A DNA stretch of 19,066 nucleotides from an uncultured Duganella sp. (GTDB taxonomy: Bacteria > Pseudomonadota > Gammaproteobacteria > Burkholderiales > Burkholderiaceae), in assembly GCA_946482635.1 (NCBI GenBank), contig CAMLSG010000094.1, positions 1 through 19,066 of the forward strand, read 5' to 3'. Both the position numbers and the translations under genes were made by a program. Below, in pieces: positions 15,198 through 19,066 of this stretch. Numbering within the stretch: position 1 is the first letter of the stretch; each line of letters opens with the position of its first letter. Below the pieces are notes generated by a model, which saw only the letters and a list, made by a program, of their open reading frames with translations, was not told the origin of the DNA and made no database searches.

Positions 15198-17792
15198 TTA
15201 GTGCGCTGGCGTCATCGGCGCCACGATCGAGCCGGGCACGATGAAGGCGCCGAAGTCGCGCGCCATTGCTTTGATAAACGGGTCGGCGGCCACGGCTTCT
15301 TCAGCGGCGCGCTGGCAATTGTCGCGGTGGACCTGGGCTTCGACGCTGGTGGTGTACCAGGCCTTGCCGATTTCGGTCTCGACGCGCGCGGCGCGGCCGA
15401 AACGTTCGGTCAGCGCAGAGGTCAGTTTTTCCACGTTGGCCGGGGTGGCCCAGGTTTCGATCGGGCAGCGGATGCGGAATACGGCCATATTGCCATCGAA
15501 AGCGCAGCTGACCAGTTCGGCCTGGGTCGCCAGCTGTTGCGCCACGCCGCGCAGCGGCAGGTGGGCGGCCAGCGCCGGCCAGTTGCCATCCCAGCCCAGT
15601 TCCGGGACTGGCGTGATCACGTATTCGTATGGCGCCTTGGCTGGAGCGGCCGCGCGCTGCTGCGGCGCGGACTGCGGCATGCCGGAAATGTGGTCGGCAC
15701 CAGCCGGCACGGCGGATTCTTCGGAGAAGTCGGTTACCCAGGGTGGAAGCTCGTCTTCTTCGGCCTGTTGCTGCACAGGGGCGGCACGCCGCTGCTGCGC
15801 TTGCGGCGGAGCTTCCATGACGGTGGCGGCGCCGCCCTGCTCGTCCCAGGGTGCGCTGGCTTGCGCGGATGGAGCGCTTGGGGCCGGGGCGTCTTCCCAC
15901 GGCGCCGGTGCGCGCGGTGCGGCTGGCGCGGCAGGAGGCGTGTACTGGGTGCTTGGCACCGAGGCCGGCGCAGGCTGCAATGCTGCGCGCGCCGGAGCCG
16001 CTGGCGGCGAGGCTGGCGCGTCGGCTTGAGGTGCTGCCGGACGTGCCGGCGCCGGGGCGCGCTGGCCGGTACGGGCAGCGGCTGCGGCACGCGCGGCTTC
16101 CAGGGCCGCAGTGATGGCCATCTTCGCAGGGCTCATCGGGCGGCTGTCGGCGGCAGGTGCTGGCTGCGGTGCCGGCGCGGGAGCCTGGGCTGGTGCAGCC
16201 GCGGTCGCGGATTGCGCAGGCGCTGCGGCCGGCGCGGCAGCTTGCGGGACAGCGGCGGCGGGCGCAGAAGTTTGCGGCGCGGCGGCGGATACTGATGCGG
16301 CGGGCGCAGCACCGGCAGGTGCCGCAGCTTGCGGCGCTGGAGCGGATGCACCGGTAACTGGCGAGCCGGCTGGCTGCAATGGCGCGGCTTGCGCGGCGGC
16401 ACTGGTTGCCGCAGCGGCGGCTGGTGCTCCAGCCGGAACGCTGGCCAGGTGCGAAGCGCTGGCGGCATTTGCAGCTGCAGCGGCCGCCGGTGCGACTTGC
16501 TGGACCGGCGGCGCCGGCGGCACGGCCGGAGCCGGCGCTGCGGCCGGTGCAGGCTGGCCCACCGGAACACTCATGCGATCCGCCGTCGCGGCGCTGGCCG
16601 CCATGGCCGCTGCCGCCGCTGCGCGGGCCGGATTCGCGCCGGCCGGACGAGCCGCTACCGGGGCGCTGGCCGGTTGGCCATCCGCCCCGCCGATACCGGG
16701 CCGAAAGGCAAGCATGCGTAACAGTGTCATGGAGAAGCCGGCATATTCATCCGGCGCCAGCCCCAGTTCATTGCGGCCATGCACGGCGATCTGGTAATAC
16801 AGCTGCACTTCCTCTGCATCGAACAGGGAAGCCAGGCGCACGATATCGTTATATTCAGGCAGGTCCGCAGGCACGGCGGACGGCACGGTCTGCGCCAGGG
16901 CAATCCGGTGCAGCAAGGTGCCCAGGTCCTGCAAGGCGCCGTTATAGGACAGCGAGCGCGTCGCCATCTCGTCGGCCACCGCCATCAGGTCCGCGCCATC
17001 CTTGTTGGCCAGTGCATCCAGCAGGCGCACCAGGTAGGACTGGTCCAAAGCGCCCAGCATGCCCTGCACCGCATCCAAGGTCACTGCGCCGGCGGCGTAG
17101 GCAATCGCCTGGTCGGTCAGCGACAGCGCATCGCGCATCGAACCGTGCGCCCCCTGCGCAAGCAAGCGCAAGGCCGGCTGCTCGAAGGTCACGTTTTCCT
17201 GGCCCAGGATATTTTCCAGGTGGCCGACGATATGACCCGGCGGCATCTGCTTCAGGTTGAACTGCAGGCAGCGCGACAGCACGGTGACGGGAATCTTTTG
17301 CGGATCGGTGGTCGCCAGGATGAACTTGACGTGCTCCGGCGGCTCTTCCAGCGTCTTCAGCATCGCGTTGAAGGCGTGGTTGGTCAGCATGTGCACCTCG
17401 TCGATCATATAGACCTTGAAGCGGGCATTGGACGGCGCGTACACCGCCTGCTCCAGCAACTGCGCCATTTCATCGACGCCGCGGTTGGACGCAGCGTCCA
17501 TCTCGACGTAGTCGACAAAGCGGCCGCCATCGATCGCGGTACAAGCCTCGCACACGCCGCACGGGGTCGCCGTGATGCCGCCATTGCCGTCCGGGCCGAC
17601 GCAATTGAGCGACTTGGCCAGGATGCGGGACAGCGTCGTCTTGCCGACACCGCGCGTCCCGGTAAACAGGTAGGCGTGGTGCAGGCGGCCGGTATGCAAC
17701 GCATGGGTCAGCGCACGGACAACGTGCTCCTGGCCGACGAGCGTTTCAAAGTTCCGGGGACGGTATTTGCGAGCGAGGACTTGATAGGACAT
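15198..17792 (-). CDS. dnaX: DNA polymerase III subunit gamma/tau
   Basis: Clamp-loader ATPase of the replicative polymerase, 864 residues against 643 for E. coli tau. The start at 17792 gives the invariant [21 protein letters not shown]; the open frame further upstream is not coding. Walker A GTRGVGKT (45-52), zinc-binding Cys64, Cys78, Cys81 and Cys84, Walker [10 protein letters not shown] (128-136) and the SRC sensor motif (173-175) are all present; clamp-loader domains end near 368. Residues about 370-720 are a low-complexity Ala/Pro linker. The C-terminal tau domain (about 722-864, [21 protein letters not shown]) would contact the polymerase. I see no A-rich slippery heptamer of the E. 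coli type after domain III, so a short gamma product made by frameshifting is not evident. Confidence 0.97.
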   Translation of the reverse strand: MSYQVLARKYRPRNFETLVGQEHVVRALTHALHTGRLHHAYLFTGTRGVGKTTLSRILAKSLNCVGPDGNGGITATPCGVCEACTAIDGGRFVDYVEMDAASNRGVDEMAQLLEQAVYAPSNARFKVYMIDEVHMLTNHAFNAMLKTLEEPPEHVKFILATTDPQKIPVTVLSRCLQFNLKQMPPGHIVGHLENILGQENVTFEQPALRLLAQGAHGSMRDALSLTDQAIAYAAGAVTLDAVQGMLGALDQSYLVRLLDALANKDGADLMAVADEMATRSLSYNGALQDLGTLLHRIALAQTVPSAVPADLPEYNDIVRLASLFDAEEVQLYYQIAVHGRNELGLAPDEYAGFSMTLLRMLAFRPGIGGADGQPASAPVAARPAGANPARAAAAAAMAASAATADRMSVPVGQPAPAAAPAPAVPPAPPVQQVAPAAAAAANAASASHLASVPAGAPAAAAATSAAAQAAPLQPAGSPVTGASAPAPQAAAPAGAAPAASVSAAAPQTSAPAAAVPQAAAPAAAPAQSATAAAPAQAPAPAPQPAPAADSRPMSPAKMAITAALEAARAAAAARTGQRAPAPARPAAPQADAPASPPAAPARAALQPAPASVPSTQYTPPAAPAAPRAPAPWEDAPAPSAPSAQASAPWDEQGGAATVMEAPPQAQQRRAAPVQQQAEEDELPPWVTDFSEESAVPAGADHISGMPQSAPQQRAAAPAKAPYEYVITPVPELGWDGNWPALAAHLPLRGVAQQLATQAELVSCAFDGNMAVFRIRCPIETWATPANVEKLTSALTERFGRAARVETEIGKAWYTTSVEAQVHRDNCQRAAEEAVAADPFIKAMARDFGAFIVPGSIVAPMTPAH

Positions 17793-17888
17793 GATCGGGA
17801 TTTTACCGTAGATAGCAGGCACTGCGGACAACATTAGACGTTTGGCCATTGTTCGTCTAGACTTTGCCTTTTTTGCAACCAAGCCACA
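17793..17888. promoter_or_regulatory. Divergent spacer between dnaX and the exported protein gene
   Basis: A 96-nt spacer expected to hold both promoters. It contains an inverted repeat TAGACG (17835-17840) and CGTCTA (17854-17859) with a 13-nt centre. No -35/-10 pair stands out on either strand. Confidence 0.35.
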
Positions 17889-18551
17889 ATGAAAAAGCTG
17901 CTCTTGATTGGCCTGCTGGCCATCGCCTGCGCCGCCCACGCCGAAGAGCGCGAGTGGACGACCTATAAGAAGTTCGTCGAATCGACCCGACTGGATCGCT
18001 TCTACGCATTGCCCGCCTCCGAACGCGATAAGCTGGACTTCTATTTAACAGTGGCGCCGTCCAACAAGAGACTCAAGGCCGCCGACATGAATTTGACGGT
18101 GGTCCATGGCAGCGCACGCACCGCCCTGCCGCTTGACGACAAGTCCCAGCTGCGCATGGCGCCCAACCCGCAATGGCTGGCCGAAGACGCCAAAATCATG
18201 ACCACCCAGGCCAAAGGCGAAAAGATCAGCGTGATTTACAACCTCAATGCCGTCGTCCCGGAGGGCACGCAATGGCCCTACAACAAGCTGATGGGCAGCA
18301 TTGCACAGGGCAATGCGGCGATCAGCAAGGTTGCCGGCGCCTTCAGCATGTTTGCGCCGACAGTGAAATCTGTCCTGCTGACCTTCGACAAGCCATCCCA
18401 ATTGACGATCCAGTCGATGAGCGGCACGAAACGCCTCCTCAGCGACGCCAAAAACAAAATCCGCTTGTCACCCGACGCGGCGCTGCTGAAAGAAAATCCG
18501 CTGGTGGAAATGTCGGCCCGGCCGCTCGAGGCCGAGCTTGATACTGAGTGA
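17889..18551 (+). CDS. Exported protein of unknown function
   Basis: The 220-residue protein begins with a clean signal peptide (MKKLLLIGLLAIACAAHA, cleavage likely before Glu19), so it is probably periplasmic. No lipobox, catalytic motif or membrane segment is visible afterwards. The mature part is mixed alpha/beta in character, with a charged first third (about 19-60), a central strand-rich part (DKLDFYLTVAP, ADMNLTVVHG, ISVIYNLNAVVPEGTQWPY) and a conserved-looking VLLTFDKPSQLTIQSMSGTKRLL (about 172-194). It may belong to a DUF found in other proteobacteria but I cannot name it with confidence. It is transcribed alone, divergently from dnaX, and is followed by a strong bidirectional terminator. 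Confidence 0.8.
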   Translation: MKKLLLIGLLAIACAAHAEEREWTTYKKFVESTRLDRFYALPASERDKLDFYLTVAPSNKRLKAADMNLTVVHGSARTALPLDDKSQLRMAPNPQWLAEDAKIMTTQAKGEKISVIYNLNAVVPEGTQWPYNKLMGSIAQGNAAISKVAGAFSMFAPTVKSVLLTFDKPSQLTIQSMSGTKRLLSDAKNKIRLSPDAALLKENPLVEMSARPLEAELDTE

Positions 18552-18570
18552 GGAATAGAGCAGGAAAACA

Positions 18571-18597
18571 AAAAAGCTGCCATGGGCAGCTTTTTTT
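18571..18597. terminator. Bidirectional intrinsic terminator
   Basis: A perfect 7-bp stem, AGCTGCC (18575-18581) and GGCAGCT (18585-18591), around a 3-nt loop is flanked by an A-run on the left and a T-run on the right, so it can stop transcription from either side. It lies 20 nt after the exported-protein gene (+) and about 15 nt beyond the SRP RNA (-), and serves both. Confidence 0.9.
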
Positions 18598-18609
18598 ATG
18601 AATTCAAAG

Positions 18610-18707
18610 AGGCGAGCCTGATCTGCGGCACTTGCGGTGAACAGCTTTGGCTGCTTCGTTCCCGACCTGACCAGGTTAACCGTGCCACAATGCGCAGGGG
18701 CCCGCCC
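18610..18707 (-). ncRNA. ffs: 4.5S signal recognition particle RNA (small bacterial type)
   Basis: The minus strand contains the SRP RNA core GGTTAACCTGGTCAGGTC followed by GGGAACGAAGCAGCC. The apical hairpin is UCG-GGAA-CGA (loop at 18659-18662); compared with UCC-GGAA-GGA of E. coli this is a compensated C-G to G-C change, which keeps the Ffh-binding helix and the GNRA loop. The ends pair over 8 bp including one G-U (GGCGGGCC at 18706-18699 with GGCTCGCC at 18618-18611), giving about 98 nt. Ends are estimated from pairing, so they may be off by a few bases. The RNA joins Ffh in targeting membrane proteins. Confidence 0.95.
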
Positions 18708-18722
18708 GGGCGCAATTATAGG

Positions 18723-19066
18723 CTATAAACCGAGCTGCTGCCAAATACCATCGACGCGGGCCTTCACTTCGTCCGTCATGGTGATCGTCGTACCCCATTC
18801 CCGGCTGGTTTCACCCGGCCATTTATTGGTGGCGTCGATGCCCATCTTGCTGCCCAGGCCACTGACCGGCGAAGCAAAGTCGAGGTAATCGATAGGCGTA
18901 TTGTCGACCAGCGTGGTATCGCGGGTCGGGTCGACGCGGGTCGTGATCGCCCAGATCACTTCCTTCCAGTCGCGGATGTTCACATCCTCGTCCACCACGA
19001 TAATGAACTTTGTATACATGAACTGGCGCAGGAAGCTCCATACGCCGAACATCACGCGCTTGGCGT
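18723..19066 (-). CDS. ubiD: UbiD, 4-hydroxy-3-polyprenylbenzoate decarboxylase (C-terminal part)
   Basis: The frame is open to the window edge, so only about the last 114 residues of a protein of roughly 490-500 are present. The visible sequence [20 protein letters not shown], then [20 protein letters not shown] and [22 protein letters not shown] with [10 protein letters not shown], is the hallmark UbiD C-terminus. UbiD decarboxylates the polyprenyl-hydroxybenzoate intermediate of ubiquinone synthesis using prenylated FMN made by UbiX. The stop codon is 15 nt upstream of the 5' end of the SRP RNA on the same strand, so the two may be cotranscribed or the RNA promoter may lie inside the ubiD end. 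Confidence 0.96.
   Translation of the reverse strand, partial: AKRVMFGVWSFLRQFMYTKFIIVVDEDVNIRDWKEVIWAITTRVDPTRDTTLVDNTPIDYLDFASPVSGLGSKMGIDATNKWPGETSREWGTTITMTDEVKARVDGIWQQLGL

Noticed and set aside
15630..16685. Possible tandem DNA repeat in the GCC/GCG-rich part of dnaX
   Set aside because: The codons vary and no fixed repeat unit recurs; it is amino-acid low complexity, not a DNA tandem repeat.
16111..16797. Ala/Gly-rich plus-strand open frame
   Set aside because: It is the complement of the repetitive Ala/Pro linker of dnaX and has no ribosome site or domain.
17793..17939. N-terminal extension of DnaX upstream of 17792
   Set aside because: DnaX proteins start with [12 protein letters not shown]; the extension also overlaps the divergent exported-protein gene.
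1..19066. CRISPR array, tRNA genes, phage or defence genes
   Set aside because: No spaced direct repeats, no tRNA cloverleaf and no recognisable nuclease, integrase or phage proteins were seen.

Overview
The window reads as chromosomal DNA from a GC-rich betaproteobacterium, most likely Oxalobacteraceae (Massilia, Duganella or Janthinobacterium type). This rests on protein style, on the dnaX-ybaB-recR block next to the SRP RNA gene and ubiD, and on the density of c-di-GMP and two-component genes. The genus is an inference; no 16S gene is present. Coding density is high. There are no tRNA genes, no CRISPR array and no transposase.

Layout from left to right. (1) 1-894: the tail of an unknown upstream gene, then a secreted alpha/beta hydrolase (+). 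(2) 891-4117 (-): a two-gene c-di-GMP unit, a degenerate-EAL/HDOD protein followed 2 nt later by a PAS-GGDEF-EAL protein. (3) 4322-6297 (-): a NarL-type response regulator and its Cache-domain histidine kinase, whose genes overlap by 4 nt. They are transcribed divergently from (4) 6427-8692 (+): cstA, a carbon-starvation/pyruvate transporter, and its small YbdD/YjiX partner. (5) 8689-8852: a roughly 164-bp, nearly symmetrical palindromic element with perfect 16-bp ends; it begins on the stop codon of the YbdD gene. (6) 8937-13959 (+): a large CHASE8-type hybrid histidine kinase with two receiver domains and an HPt domain, followed 4 nt later by a REC-PAS-GGDEF-EAL response regulator. (7) 13939-17792 (-): dnaX, ybaB, a YciI-family gene and recR. 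(8) 17889-18551 (+): an exported protein of unknown function. (9) 18571-18597: a bidirectional terminator. (10) 18610-18707 (-): 4.5S SRP RNA. (11) 18723 to the window end (-): the C-terminal part of ubiD.

How the genes may work together. The Cache-domain kinase, its regulator and cstA-ybdD form a plausible sense-and-import module for small carboxylates such as pyruvate, a functional parallel to BtsSR/BtsT of E. coli built from different regulator families. A CGTA-N4-TACG dyad in the divergent spacer is a candidate operator. The hybrid kinase with its HPt domain probably passes phosphate to the receiver of the adjacent GGDEF-EAL protein, linking an external signal to c-di-GMP turnover. The replication/repair block is housekeeping. 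The least ordinary parts are the palindromic element, the carboxylate-sensing arrangement, the very long Ala/Pro linker of DnaX, and the YciI gene inside the ybaB-recR unit.
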